A stretch of 64,000 nt of DNA from Centropus unirufus (lineage: Eukaryota; Chordata; Aves; Cuculiformes; Centropidae). A program made the translations under genes and the position numbers. This document shows positions 37,598 to 49,978 of the stretch, piece by piece (the stretch's first letter is position 1; every line of letters starts with the position of its first letter). The stretch covers positions 8,484,827 through 8,548,826 of the forward strand of contig VYZI01000002.1 of assembly GCA_013397695.1 (NCBI GenBank). Reading direction: 5' to 3'. A model generated the notes under the pieces. The model made no database searches, had not been told where the DNA came from, and saw only the letters and a list, made by a program, of their open reading frames with translations.

Positions 37598-40500
37598 TCC
37601 TCCAAGCTTGTAAACAAACTGATTTTGAAAATGAATGAACACATACAAGCAAGGGAATAATCTTAACTGAGGTTTTCTGAGCAATTGAAAATCCGGAGTA
37701 GAGACTTTTCTGTTGTACAGGTTTTCTAGAAGTAATATATTGTGTTTAACTTCATACAGAAGTGCTTTGAATAATTTTGTGTTAAAGGCTGCTTTCTCCA
37801 AAGCTCTGTGATTTTGCAGCACCCAAATCTTAGGCGTACTTCTCTATAGAGAAATCTTCAGCCTCAGGCAAAGGTTTAATTGGAAAACAGCTAGCTGGAT
37901 GATTCCTAGCTTGCCATGGCGGGAATGCTCCAAAAATGGGTAGAAAGGTGAGCATAGATGTTTGGGCAGGTCACTAGTAGAACACCCATTACATCGAACC
38001 ATTCAGTTCAAACACTCTCCTGTGGACATACTTAGGCTGACACAAAGCATGGACTTCAGTGGAGTCCTCTAGGAACACCAGGCTCTGGAAGACACTGGGG
38101 GCAGTTCAAATCCAGCTTGGACAAGAAAGCTCTAAGTTCTTTAAAAGCATCTGTAAAATTAATTAGTTTGATCTAGGTATTGGGGAAATTTGGCACTGTT
38201 GTCTCTGCTGGTGCCAGTAGATAGCTGTGCAGGAAGTATGAATGCCAGCAGAACTCATGGCTCTTCTTCCCCTCACCCTAAGAATAAGGATGAGTCAGTA
38301 GAAACGAGAAGATAGCAGTAAAGAAAAAAAAAGTATAAAATCTCAGAGCCTGTTTTAAGGCCTTGTCATTAGAATTGAATATAGAGTTAGTGTAAATGAA
38401 TTCTGTTTTCCCAGAGACATCAAACTCCTCCTGTCAAGACAGTCTCTCAAGAGAGACTGGAAAGCCTCTCACTGCCCTCCTTCTGCATTATTATTATTTC
38501 CCTTAAAATTTTGTGCTATAGATGTAACTAAAAATGCAACGTTAGATCGGAGAAAATATTTTGTCAAGTAACTCAGACAGGCACAACTGACGAGTGGTAA
38601 GGAAACGTGTACTGCATTTTATGTCCGTCTGAGTGCACTATAAAAATATAAGAAATAGAGCATTTTACTAAGAGATCTAGGTGGGGAATTCAGACTGCTT
38701 TCTGCTACTATGGAATTGAGGAGTGACCTAATACTGTCATGAGATATGACATATGAGTGGCTTTTCAGACTTGTAAGTTCATTTTTCAACTGGTGAGGTA
38801 TATCAAATCCCTGAAAGCTGTCTGACCATTGCGGAGACATTTATTGCTGTGACCACCACGCCAGGCTCTTTGGCACAAAGACCATCATTTTACATATGTG
38901 GTCAATACTTGGCAGAATTTTAGCAAAGAACGAGGTGAGGAACATAAAGGATGGCCAGCCTGATGCTGTGCATTCTAGCCAATTTAGAGGGAAGAAAGAA
39001 AGCCCACTCATGAGAGCACAGCAATTAAATAGAAAGAGAACTTGCTGTGAATATCACAAAAAAATAATTTTCCATTAGAAAATGTCTGAAAAAAAAGGAA
39101 AATATATCAGCTTTGGTGGGCAGTTTTTCTGGGTTTGTGAGGAACTTTCTCATCAAACCCCAGTTGCATGCCTTAGAACGGGCAATGGCGCCATACAGAG
39201 ACGCTGAGCTGAGGTGTGCCTGTTTTATGTTCAAATTATTCAGGCTTCCGGGGCTTCAACCTCAGTGTTTCCTGAATGAAGTTGAGTGAGCCTTCTCTTA
39301 CCTCCCTGGAAGCTTCTCCAGTTAGCAAAAGCAGATGGATCGAGGAGCTGAAGCTTGAGTTTCTGCGTAGCAGGTAACACCATGACTGGAAATAAACAAC
39401 CTGCCTCTTTTCACATAAACAGTTATTAAAGTGCAACAGGTTTAACAAAAGAAATTAAGAGATCTCTTTCCATGCTACAGGTTTGAATCAGATGGAAAGA
39501 AATCGAACCCTGTTATTACCAGGGAAGCCATTGGAGCAGACGCTGTCCTAGAGTGACCATCTCTCTTCTTTGCCCCTGCTGCTTTCTGGTACTGGTGACA
39601 ATACCTGCCCCATTTCCCACATTACTTCAAATTGCTCAATGTCATATAACTTGGTTTTACACCTGGCACCACCAGGGAGCTCAGGAGCAATTTTTGAGTA
39701 TACGCATTAATTAAACTACCCTGGATAAGATGCAGATATTATGTAAAAGTTGTAAAGTTATTCCAGAATTTCACTTGGTATATACATCTAACTGATGAGA
39801 TTATGACCCTCTTAAATAATTATTCCAGTGAAAGTTGAGCTATACCTTAAATTTATTTATTGCTGCTTGTTTTACTTTTAAATTATGTACCTTTTTCTTT
39901 TCATTCTTACTTCCTAACTGTCTATTTTCAAAATAAACTCTTTCATTTCACCAAGAAGGATTTTTTCCTTCATGCTTGTTAGTCACTGAATCAATTTAAA
40001 ATATAATCTCCTGGTCCTAGTGAGAGGTCACATATGGATGGTATGTTTATTTATTCAATTTGACAAGTGGTGAAGGCACCAAACAGTCAGTACCAAGTGG
40101 AACCCCATAAAGCCAGATAAGATAATATAAGGGTTGAGGGCCCTGACTTGTATTCAGCAGTGGGGAGAAATCATAAGCTGAAGTGGGAGCAGTCCCTGGC
40201 ACTTGCCTTGTCCTCTGGAGGCAGCTTGCAGGGAGAAATAAAAATTACAAAACAGCTTCTGAATCCCAATTTTAAGCCAAGCATTCTGAAATGAATGAAA
40301 ATGGATTTCAATTAATTTATATATGCCATGTGTATCAATAGTACTTTCTTTAGCCATCTGTTTTACATCTGCCTTCTTTTGCAAGTGAGATTCCTGAAGC
40401 CTGCCAACAGGAGCCCAAGGGGTAGTTTTGAGAGTGTATACTAGCAATTTGGTGTGGTTAGCTGTATCCAGAGATAAGGAGTCAGCCACTTAGATCTCAG

Positions 40501-41535
40501 CTAATATGTCAAACTCTGCATGGTTTGCCAGAAATATGTCCTCTGTGAAGGCTTTGCTCTGTCATGGAATTAGAAGTTTTAATATCAAGATTCTTGTTCA
40601 GTAGAAATATCTTTGCTTTACAAAAATAAGTATATTTAAAGGCTGGAATAAAAAAAAATTAACTGGTGCTTTCACCACAGGGTCCAAGTTGAAGCAACTT
40701 TAGGGCTAGAAGATGGGGAGAAACCCATGGTGAAATTACGTAAATGCTGCGAGGAGCCTGATTTCCATCCAGACTTCAGAATGACTGGTTTTCTGCTTTA
40801 AAAGAAGCAATAACACTATTGTCTAACAGAGTGCACTGGGTAAAGTGGCCCTTTGTTGTTTCCGTGTTTGAGTAGGATGGCAGCCAATGTGTGTACACAA
40901 AGAATGAGGCTTTGGTGGAACATTTTGCTAGTTTTTAGGACCCTCCTATGAGCTTGCTGTGCTTAGTCACCATTGTGCTCAGTTCTGGACTGTTTATCAG
41001 TTTATCCTTAAAATGAAGAGAAAAAATCCACGCAGTAAGAACAAAGAGGTCAGAACCCAGTTAAGGCACTTCCTTGGACTTTTTTGCTGATGGAGAGTTC
41101 ACTCTGGGCTCTCCAGCCCTCTAATTCTGTCCTGATCATGGGTTTTGCTAACAGCACAATGTCATTTTTCTCCACTGTAGTGGCTGGGCAGATTCTGACA
41201 CACCAGGAATACGTATCTGTTTCAATTTGGTATTTAACAAGGTGCACAGATGGTGTTAAAAAGCAGGTAGAAGTGGTTAATCACCTGTGAATTTTAGGCA
41301 TCTTTCTGCTGTCCATAGAGGACTTTAGAAGTGCATTTACTGCATGGGTTTCTCCATGATGATTTGCATTTTCATGGTTGTTTTCAATCAATCACCCCAG
41401 AGAGGTTTGCAAATCTTTTTATTCCAAAGTGATGAATACCTGCCCGTGCCCACATTCCTAGCGCAACAAATGATTTGGGACCTGAATCATGTGGTATTCA
41501 GTATTTGCATTCAGGCATATCCGTACCTCATCGCA
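37598..41535. other. No gene recognised
   Basis: Mostly unique AT-rich sequence. No exon with family resemblance, RNA gene or clear transposon was seen. Confidence 0.4.
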
Positions 41536-41960
41536 CCCTGAATTGTTTCATTTTACTGACACCATCTGTTTCTCATGCCTAAACCAATTTGTATTCCATT
41601 TGAAGAGTTGTCCCCTATGCTCAGCTTTCTGACCTTGTAAATTGATCTCCTGTACAGTCTGTAACAAATACTTTCCTGAAATCTGGATGAATTATGTCAA
41701 CAATTTCATCTTTATCAATTCAGCAATGCATTGAAATGACCCTAATACATTTGTCATACATGATCTTCTTTTAACAGAACCGTGCAGCTTTCCCTTTACT
41801 AAATCACATCTCTAACTGAATTGTAATCTTCTTCCTTATAAATGTTTCCATTATCTTGCTCTCTGCTATTGTCAGTCTTACAAGTCTGTATTTTGCTGGG
41901 TCTTCCCAGTGCTTCTTTTCGACAGCTACTGAAGCCACTCAACAAGGAAGTGCATTTCAG
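41536..41960 (-). mobile_element. Ancient CR1/L3-type LINE fragment (reverse transcriptase)
   Basis: On the minus strand, separate frames still show reverse-transcriptase landmarks in correct order: KKHWEDPAKYRLVRLTIAES and KIMETFI (about 41935-41845, the usual DP.NYRP.SLT...KIME region), GSVKRRSCMTNVLG (about 41790-41745, usual HGF.KG.SC.TNL), and DKDEIVDIIHPDFRKVF (about 41722-41670, motif A, usual VD..YLDFSKAF). Frame changes and stops separate them. It is much older than the tail-bearing CR1 copies in the window and may descend from the ancestral amniote L3/CR1 group. Confidence 0.78.
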
Positions 41961-44900
41961 GTAAATATCATTGATGTCTTCTTAAAAGAAGAAGAAAAAA
42001 AAATTAAAACCTAGTAAAATATACTCCCGATGTGCAGTAGTAGTTCTAGAAATTCACTGAAATTAATAGAGGATAAAGGAGGATTTCTTTATTGCTGGCA
42101 GTTAGTGGCATTGATGGGTCATGGCATAGCCAGTCTCAGTATGGGCAAACAATTCCACTGTATAGAATTTTATATAGCTACAGCTAAAATTCAATGAACT
42201 GATTCAGAAGGTTCAGGATAAACTATAACAATAAGTTAAGCCCTTAAATCGATTTGGTATTTTAAAAGGATAGGGAGCAGCAAGATGTCATCTTCCTTCA
42301 CAGATGTAACTTTAACTGGAACTGTAAATCCAAAGCAGAGTATTGGAGGATAAGGGTATATAATGTGTGATTTAAGATCCGTCCTGGAAATCAGTGAGGA
42401 TTTGAGTACACCAACTCTAAAACATAATCAGAGCGTTATAAGAGTCCATCCGGAAAGTTAGGAGGATATTTTTTAGAAGAATAAAGATAAATTTCATATC
42501 TTAAAGAAGCTATTTTTGAAGAGTGCCCAGCAAGATGAGAAAAGAAAATGACTTTGAAAGAAGAAGCAGAGCAGCAGAGACATAGATAACCACTCATCCT
42601 ACTATCCTCTCAAGATATGAGCTGGGGATGATTTCTATCAATGACTTCCAAATATAGCATTATTCAGCTTTCATTATGTTGTCAATCTATTTTGAATGTA
42701 AGTTATTCAGAGCACATGGCTGTTTTGCCTTTGTGTTTGCCTGTAAAGCGCTGTGCACCCTAAGCCAGGAAAAAAGAGAAAATTCTTGGATTAGAGGAGA
42801 TAATGGCCTCATTGAAAGTCCCGTGTGCAAATGCTTGTTTTCTAATCACATTTGTGAAACCTGCCCCTGCTACACCACACAGATGAATTCTTCTTCAAAG
42901 TAAGAAGAATTGCAGCTTATTTCATACTAACCCCGGGACAGCCTCTCCACTTCTGCGAAATGGGAGAAACTCCTGCCAACTTATATTAGTTTCTAGGGAA
43001 AAGACATCTGAACTCCCAAGATTTGGCTTTGGTGATGACCTAAAGTTCACAGAGCTCTCCTTACTGAACAAACTCCACGTTTGAGATGAAATCCTGAATT
43101 CATACTGAAGTGAAATAGAGTTTTTCCATTGACGTTAGAAAGGCCAAGGTTTCAATCCTTCCTTTTGAGCTGGGAGTTGTAGACGTTCTTGCATGCTGTG
43201 CCATGGTTACATCAGAATTGAGTGCTGCAGAGATAGCCCACAAGTAATACAGAAAATATTATCCCTTGTGCTGCATGATCCAAGATAGTCACTGGGACCT
43301 AAAATGGTAACTCGTGATATGCCAACAAGTCCACCAGTTTTTCTCAAGTCTAAATAAAAGCATAAAAGTTTCACTGAAGGGACAATTAGATCCTAAGAAC
43401 GTGCATCTACCTGCCCTTTATTACTCTACTGTGTACCTCTCTAGCTTTCAGCTTCCCTTTCCCCCCTCTTTACAATAAATCTCTTCTAAATACCCCTCTT
43501 TTTGTTACATTGATTGTTTTTCCTCCTCTTTGAATTTTATTTTTGATCTCTTTCTGCCCTTTGGCTAGAGATGGGCCTTTTTTTCCTCTGACTTTATTTT
43601 GTAAATCTGTCTTTGAGCAGCTTTCCATGCCCTCCACCCCAGGGTCTGACTGAAGCTCAAGTTCACAATTATGAAAGTCCGCATCAGAGAGGCTTTCCTT
43701 AACCTGAATCCCCAGATCTGTCGCTGGCCCATCCATGGCTCCCATCTCATTCTCAAACAAGGTCAGAGCAAGGACTGCTCTCTCTGCTGTAACTCGGGCA
43801 GTCGCTTTTGGGCACAAGGTGCATTTGCAGTTTGATCAGAAGCCATTGCACAGCGTCACCCAGAAAGTGCTACAGCACATCCTACCTGAGCCTCCAACAG
43901 CACGAGCCAGCAAGTCTGTCCATGAGAGTAACTACCAGCGGCAGCCTGAGCAGCACACCTGGACCAAGAGCCAAAAAGAAAGAAAATGGGAGAAAGAAAA
44001 ATAAAAAGGAGGTTATTACTTGGGGAGAAAAAAACACCACCACCGCAAAAAATAAACAGGCATGAGGTATTCTGTTACAGTATTGGGGCATTTCAGCCCC
44101 CAGGGGTTATTCAAGTAAATGAATCTTGTGCTTATTCTGTCAGGGAACGCAGAGTAATAGCACATGAAAACATAAGAACCAACAGTCTTAAAACCCCAGA
44201 TGAAATCAAACTACACAAATCAGAGCCCATTATAGATTTCAGGATCATGGGCTCAAGCAGAAAATTTTACTTGTTAAAGATGACCCCGTCTTTGGGTGAG
44301 AGTTTTGAACTTACCTCTGGAAATGCCTCTTGTGTTTGGAGCATGGTTTTTCATTTGGATTACGCCTGTCACTGCATAGAGCCGAAAGGTCTGCAAATAA
44401 AGTTTATTTGGAGAGAATGTGAGGGTTTGATTGATCTCAGAGCTCTTGAGATAGAGACTTACCAAAGTGTGTTTTCAGGGACACTTAGGTAACGGTTCAG
44501 TGCTACCACCATAAGGGCTACAATCATTCCCCAAAACAACAAACACCACTTCTGCTTAGCTGTGACCCTAAATAACATGTAGAGTTGAACTGTGAGAGGG
44601 ATCACTCTCCATGATCCATTCTGAAAATGTGTGAATCGCCAAATGCAGAAAATATTCCAAATTTTAGACTAGTACTGAAGTAAAAAAAAAAAAAAAAATT
44701 CAATGATATAAGAAGTGATCACAATGAAGAAAAAACACTTGCGATGTCAACGCCATTGGCAATCCAAATATCCAGAATTTACCTGCTGCCTTTTCATCTG
44801 CTCATCAGAATCACAACATTGGAGAGCTTTTTAGTCTCTGTCTCCGAACACTGAGTTGCCACCAGCTCACACCTTTGAACTGTTTAGAAGCAACATGAAA

Positions 44901-46002
44901 GGGAGGTGATGAAAAGAAGGAAGACGTTTTCTTGGTCAGTTGAACCTGGGCTTTGGAGACCTAATTCAGCTGGGGAATGAGACTGAGTTACAATGGCTAG
45001 CGTGAATCACAATGGCTTTCAGTGTATGAAAAGCATGCTTTGTCTTTCAGAGGGGATTCATCCATATCAGAGGAAAGAGGGAGTAGAAGAAGGAGGGGAG
45101 TTCCACGTCAGAGGAATTCAGATTCAGCCCCTATCTGGGCTCGCCGTACTGGTAGCCAGGTACTTTCCCTTGCTTATCTGTCTTCAGAGGGCTTGGTTCA
45201 GCAGGAGAGAATCACTTTAGTTGTTCTGCAGCTTACTTCAACTTAGGCTGCTGTTGAAAATGCTTTTTTCCCCTTCCCAATGTGAAGGAACAACACGCTG
45301 TTACTTTTGACAGCAATTAGGCTAGCATGGCTGCGCAGGCTAAGGAGGAATATACATGCGCTGGTATATTTGCTGTAATATTTTCACAGAACCGTGAATA
45401 TGTACAATTTTTAAACAGTTTTGGTATCAACATGGGTAAATTTGTAAAGAGCCAGAAAAACAATCTCAAAATTGTTTTGAGGAAAATATAATGAAAGAAA
45501 TAACTTGAAATTTGACTTGCTGTTAATAACTTCCTAAGAACTGGCCTTATTTTAGTGAACTTTTAGAAGAACACCATACTGCCTAGTCTATTCAGAAGCA
45601 GTATATTCTTCCAGGAAAAAAAACCCTCCAGGTTAGTGAAAGCAGAAAGCCTGAAAATGGTATTCAGGCCAAATTACTTCCAATTTCACTTGTACCTGTA
45701 CAACTCAGTCTGTGAGCCGATTTACAAAGATGTGGTCTGACCTCTAAGGAACAGCCAGTCTTGGAGACCTCAAAATTCCTCTTTGAAACACAGAACAGAA
45801 AACTGCTCTCTGAAGTTGTGAAATTATATATAGATATTTCAAGGCTTTGTGGTGGTTTTTTTGTACTGCCTGTAGAACTCACCTTGCCTACTTCCAGCAT
45901 ATGTGTGTATACATGTATGCAAATTAAAACGTTACTCGCTCTTGGTGATATAAAAAAAAATTGTCAAGAAATGTGTCAAAATGATTTGATGTCTGCTATA
46001 AC
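41961..46002. other. No gene recognised (exon-like signals at 43.4-44.4 kb)
   Basis: Mostly unique sequence. At 43420-44400 the minus strand shows two segments bounded by good splice-site matches (44315-44390 and 43886-43958), followed by a 115-codon open frame (stop at 43470) and an AATAAA about 45 bases after it. The predicted peptides match nothing I know, so no gene is called; see findings. Confidence 0.35.
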
Positions 46003-46077
46003 AATCATAGAATAATTGAGGCTTAAGGGACCACTGGAGGTGATTTGGTCCAACACCTTGCTCAAAGCAGGGCAAAT
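46003..46077 (-). mobile_element. CR1 LINE antisense, 3' end (left half of a split copy)
   Basis: AATCATAGAATAATTGAGGC, GGGACCACTGGAGGTGATTT, GGTCCAACACCTTGCTCAAA: an antisense CR1 tail. It stops after GCTCAAAGCAGGG, and the expected continuation is found after the inserted element, from about 46349. Confidence 0.88.
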
Positions 46078-46348
46078 TCTTGGTCTCTTCTCCCACATGA
46101 CAGGTGATAGGACCAGGGGGATTGGCCTCAAGCTGTGCCAGGGGAAGTTCAGGTTGGACATTAGGAAAAAAATTATCACCAAGAGGGTCATCAGGTGCTG
46201 GAACAGGATGCCCAGGAAAGTGGTGGAATCACCATCCCTGGGGTATTTAAAAGATGGGTAGATGAGTTGCTTAGGAATATGGTTTAGTGGTAGACAGGTA
46301 AAGTTGGACTCGATCTTGGAGTTCTTTTCCAACCTGATGATTCTACGA
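46078..46348 (+). mobile_element. CR1 LINE, sense, inserted inside an antisense CR1
   Basis: CTTCTCCCACATGACAGGTG, GGGGAAGTTCAGGTTGGACA, TGGAACAGGATGCCCAGGAA, TGGTGGAATCACCATCCCTG, ending CCAACCTGATGATTCTACGA: the last 270 bp of a CR1. It is 5'-truncated, as is usual for CR1. Its orientation is opposite to its host element. Confidence 0.9.
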
Positions 46349-46553
46349 AATGTCAAAGTTAGGTCAGGTTACTGAGGCTTTGTGCAGTCAAGTTCTGAGC
46401 ATGCCCAAAGATGGAGATCCCACAACCTCCCAGGGCAACATGGTACAGTGTTTGATCACATTCACAGAGATTAATTTATTTTCTTCTATTTAACCAGAAT
46501 GTTGATTACAGCAACTTGTGTCTGTTGCCTCCTGTCCTTTTGCTGTACTTAAA
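46349..46553 (-). mobile_element. CR1 LINE antisense (right half of the split copy)
   Basis: GGTCAGGTTACTGAGGCTTT, GTGCAGTCAAGTTCTGAGCA, AAGATGGAGATCCCACAACC, AGGGCAACATGGTACAGTGT, GTTGCCTCCTGTCCTTTTGC. This continues the antisense CR1 interrupted at 46077 (host positions expected directly upstream of AGCAGGG). It is worn and without coding capacity. Confidence 0.82.
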
Positions 46554-48511
46554 CTTTAGAAGAAAAATTGTTCTCTGTTCCTTCGAACTCTACACAGACC
46601 TGTATTACAATGCAGGCAGAATGAAGATATTGGCTGGCTATGTCTTTTTTCAGGCTGACCTAAATTAAATTACACAGTCAATTCTCCATTATCAGAAAGT
46701 AATGGCTGAATTCAATGTTTTTTATTGATGCATCACATTGGTGTTCAGATATGGGATTTCCTGTGCCTCAGGGCTGCCTTTACAAGGATTAACAAGTCTT
46801 CATTTCTGTGGTGAAACACAGTAGATTTTTCATGTTTATGAGAAACCTAAGGTGATATTCCCTAACTCTTCTACTTTGTCTTTAAAACTTACATGGCAGA
46901 CTTGTAGCCACTGAAGTAGCTGGCTAATAGTTACAGATGTATTTATATCAGCGAACATATAGGTAGCGTGTGAGGAAAAGAGATTAGTGGACATACTTAA
47001 TCTAGACTGGTTAGCCTACTTTTTATTTAATTCAGTTATAAAGCGATTTTGACTCTTAATATTTGATTTTAAAATTAGGAATTGTATTAATTGTAATGAC
47101 TTTTATTCCCATAGGTAAATAATGAATTAGGTTTTATCTGGATTATTAGAAATATGGTTATCGAAGGTTAAGGATGGGAATCGAGGCAGAGTGAAACTAT
47201 TGCCAAAATACACATTGAGTACATAATTAGCATTGGACCTTGGGCTGGGCCACCTGCGTTCTGCCTAGGACTGCAGTCCCCTGCATTCTAGCAGACACCA
47301 CAACCTGCGCAGGTATGGCTCACTGGGCACCTGCAATTAACTTTGTGCATGTGGCCAGAACCACCTTTCACTTTGAATTGAACAGCGCTGTGTCTGTCCT
47401 ATAGTTAAGGCTTAAAAGCTCAAGGACAGCTTTTGGCTGCTTAAGCCTCTGGTCTTGGTCCACAGTGGGTCAGAGCGCAGTAGGTTTGTTTACAGTGACC
47501 ACCCACAACCGCTCGGATTTAAAAACAATGCTGAGTGAGAAGCTACTAAAGATAAGGGTGATCTCTGCTCCACATAAAAAACACTCCAAAAGGTACCAAG
47601 CAATCACACGCATTTCTCATGGGCCGAGGCAGGGTGCAGCTCTGCATAGAGTTGTTTTCCCTTCAATAGGTCCCCGGATGCCCACAATTCTTCGCTTTCA
47701 TGGACTGAAAGCCACCCCGCATCATCCTGTGCTCACTGCGGGGTGTAAGCAAGCATCCAAAAGGGACTCGGGGGCGGTGATGGCACTCGTCTAGCTCTTC
47801 TCACAGAAATTTGCCCATCACCATTGCAGCTCCAGGAGAGGCTCAGGCTGCGAACCTCTGCGTCCTGGTAATAGGGATCTGCATACTGCAGGGAGGCCGG
47901 GATCGAACACTTAACTCCTGAGAGGATAAAAGGCCATGGAGTGGTTTTAGGTGGCCACTGCAATTTCTAATCTCTTCTGGGGTGCCTGCCTCTACCGATA
48001 AGCTGTGCAGGGGGTGCAGGCAGCCCCTCAACCCGTTTGGCCGGAGGCCCAAGGGACGGAGCCCTTGTCATCCTCCTGACATTCCTGTTAGACTAGCCCT
48101 AAGGGACCTGCTTGGACAGATATGGATGGGGTGGAGCTCGATCTTCTCCGTCCTCGTCTAAAGGCCTAAACCATGTCCCATGTCCACCTCATCTCGGATG
48201 GTTTCTTGTGCCAAAGCTGATGATCTCCAGGTAACCCTCCCAGGCTCGGTGCAGAAGGATTTTCCTGGACTCGCTAGAGGGAGCCCATGGGGTCCCAGCA
48301 GAGCTGGAGAAGAGAAGCTCATTTAAAGGCAGGGAGCAGCAGCCTTGCTCTCTCTTTTCCCGGTTTCAATCACTGATAATCTTGATCCCTTTTTCTCTGG
48401 TCTAGATCTTGGAATTTTGTACAAGCTACAGTTGGCGAGAGAGACTCCAGAAGGACTGTGAACAGAATCTTGCATTTTATAAAGACAAGACAATACCTCA
48501 AATCCTTCCGT

Positions 48512-48628
48512 GGTCAGCAGAGCTCTTCCAAACATTCTTGCCCGAGATCAAATAGCACAAAGGTGGCAGCTGGCTGGATGTTCCCTAAACATCACCCTGA
48601 CCAGGAGCACACGGCAATGCTAACATCT
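48512..48628. repeat. Dispersed direct repeat, copy A
   Basis: About 117 bp from GGTCAGCAGAGC to CTAACATCT. It shares CGAGATCAAATAGCACAAA, GTGGCAGCTGGCTGGATGTT and CACCCTGACCAGGAGCAC, with few changes, with copy B at 49858-49978 in the same orientation. Weak similarity may extend about 50 bp to the left (TGCATTTTATAAAG against TGCAGATTTTACATCAAG). Confidence 0.9.
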
Positions 48629-49857
48629 CCAGGCGCTCTTCTGCATCTTCAGACTGAGGGCCCCAAACCCATTAACAGAGCGGTGCAGGGAGGACATGAC
48701 CTCCTCCCCAGGCTCCAATGTCACGCTGGCTAGAGGAGAAGAACTCACCCACCACTGGAGGTATGGATTCACCTCACAAAGCAATTGGCATGGATTTAAG
48801 CCAGAATAACGAGAACTGCTGCTATGTAGGGAGACCCACAAAGGTTGGGAAACTATGGAGGGAGTCATCCTGTTGACAACAAGGAGAGGCATCATAGGTA
48901 CCTTAACATGGATCAGGGCACAGGTGGCTGGAACATGATGGCATTACCCTTCCAGAGAGCAGGGTGTACCCCTACTATGTGGGTCAAGCATAGGAGAACA
49001 TGACAAAGTTGGGGGGTCCTTGAGGGCTCCGGCTTGCCAGCGCTCCATAAGCCTACCAGGAGTGCCATTAGCCTTGCGTTTCACTCATCTGTTTGGGCTC
49101 TCGCTATGCTTCCCTTTCCTGTTTGAAGAGGCTTGTTTAATTTTGCTAACGACTCTGAATGAAGATAAGGCCCGTGTGTGTAATAACAGACTAAAATTAA
49201 ACTTCAAACAAATTATCTGTTAGGATTTAGGAAAATCTTATCTGGGGAGGAATTAATCCTTGCTGCTTGTTTTGGGGCTTTAGCAGGCCAGCGGGGATTT
49301 GAAAGAGAACACTTCTTCAGTCTGGCACGTACATGGCAACTGGAACAATGTGAATAATTCCCTGAGTATGCTAAAAAAAAAAACCCAAACCCAAAGCAGC
49401 AAAAAAGACACCTGAACATCTGAAGTGTAGCCTGAACTGATTGCAAACCAAAAGCTGTAGATCATCAGCTGTCACTGTCAAAGCCCTGCTGTCTTTGTGA
49501 CTAATATCCCTGCTTCCTTTGTCATTGCTTAGCTGGACAATTCTGTGAGCCATCTCTTAAGCCCTCGCGCTCCACACTGTGTGGTTTGGAAATGAGCCAT
49601 TGCACCCTCCCAGTGACTGAGATTGCTCTGAGAACACATTCCTCAATCCAGCCCCTTAATCAAATTAACAGAGAGGGGTCAAGAAGTGCTTGTGGGCTTT
49701 GCTGAAAAACACTAACGTGGCTCAGAGTGGTGCTGGGAATGGGACTACATGTGGGGCAGGCAGAGATTGGGTGAAGTCATTTGAGTTCTACCACCCCATG
49801 AAGGTTTGAAGGATTCATTCCCAGGACCCATTGCAGATTTTACATCAAGTACTGAGG

Positions 49858-49978
49858 TGGCCAGCAGAGCCTTGTTCCAAACGTTGTTGCCTGAGATCAA
49901 ATAGCACAAAAGTGGCAGCTGACTGGATGTTCCTTTAAACACCACCCTGACCAGGAGCACCCGGCAATGGTAACATCT
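49858..49978. repeat. Dispersed direct repeat, copy B
   Basis: Second copy of the unit at 48512-48628, about 1.35 kb away, same orientation, estimated at over 80% identical with a few small indels (TGAGATCAAATAGCACAAAA, GTGGCAGCTGACTGGATGTT). It could be a remnant of an unclassified retroelement (for example paired LTR pieces) or a local duplication. Confidence 0.9.

Noticed and set aside
39298..39345. GAG|GTAAGA donor considered for the CCDC149 first exon
   Set aside because: The frame leading to it has no fitting start and does not resemble the family's N-terminus.
43986..44492. 168-codon plus-strand open frame
   Set aside because: Low-complexity basic start, no family resemblance, no Kozak or poly(A) context that stands out. 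Treated as chance.
46016..46356. Open frames of 81 (plus) and 126 (minus) codons
   Set aside because: Both are remnants of the nested CR1 copies and not host genes.
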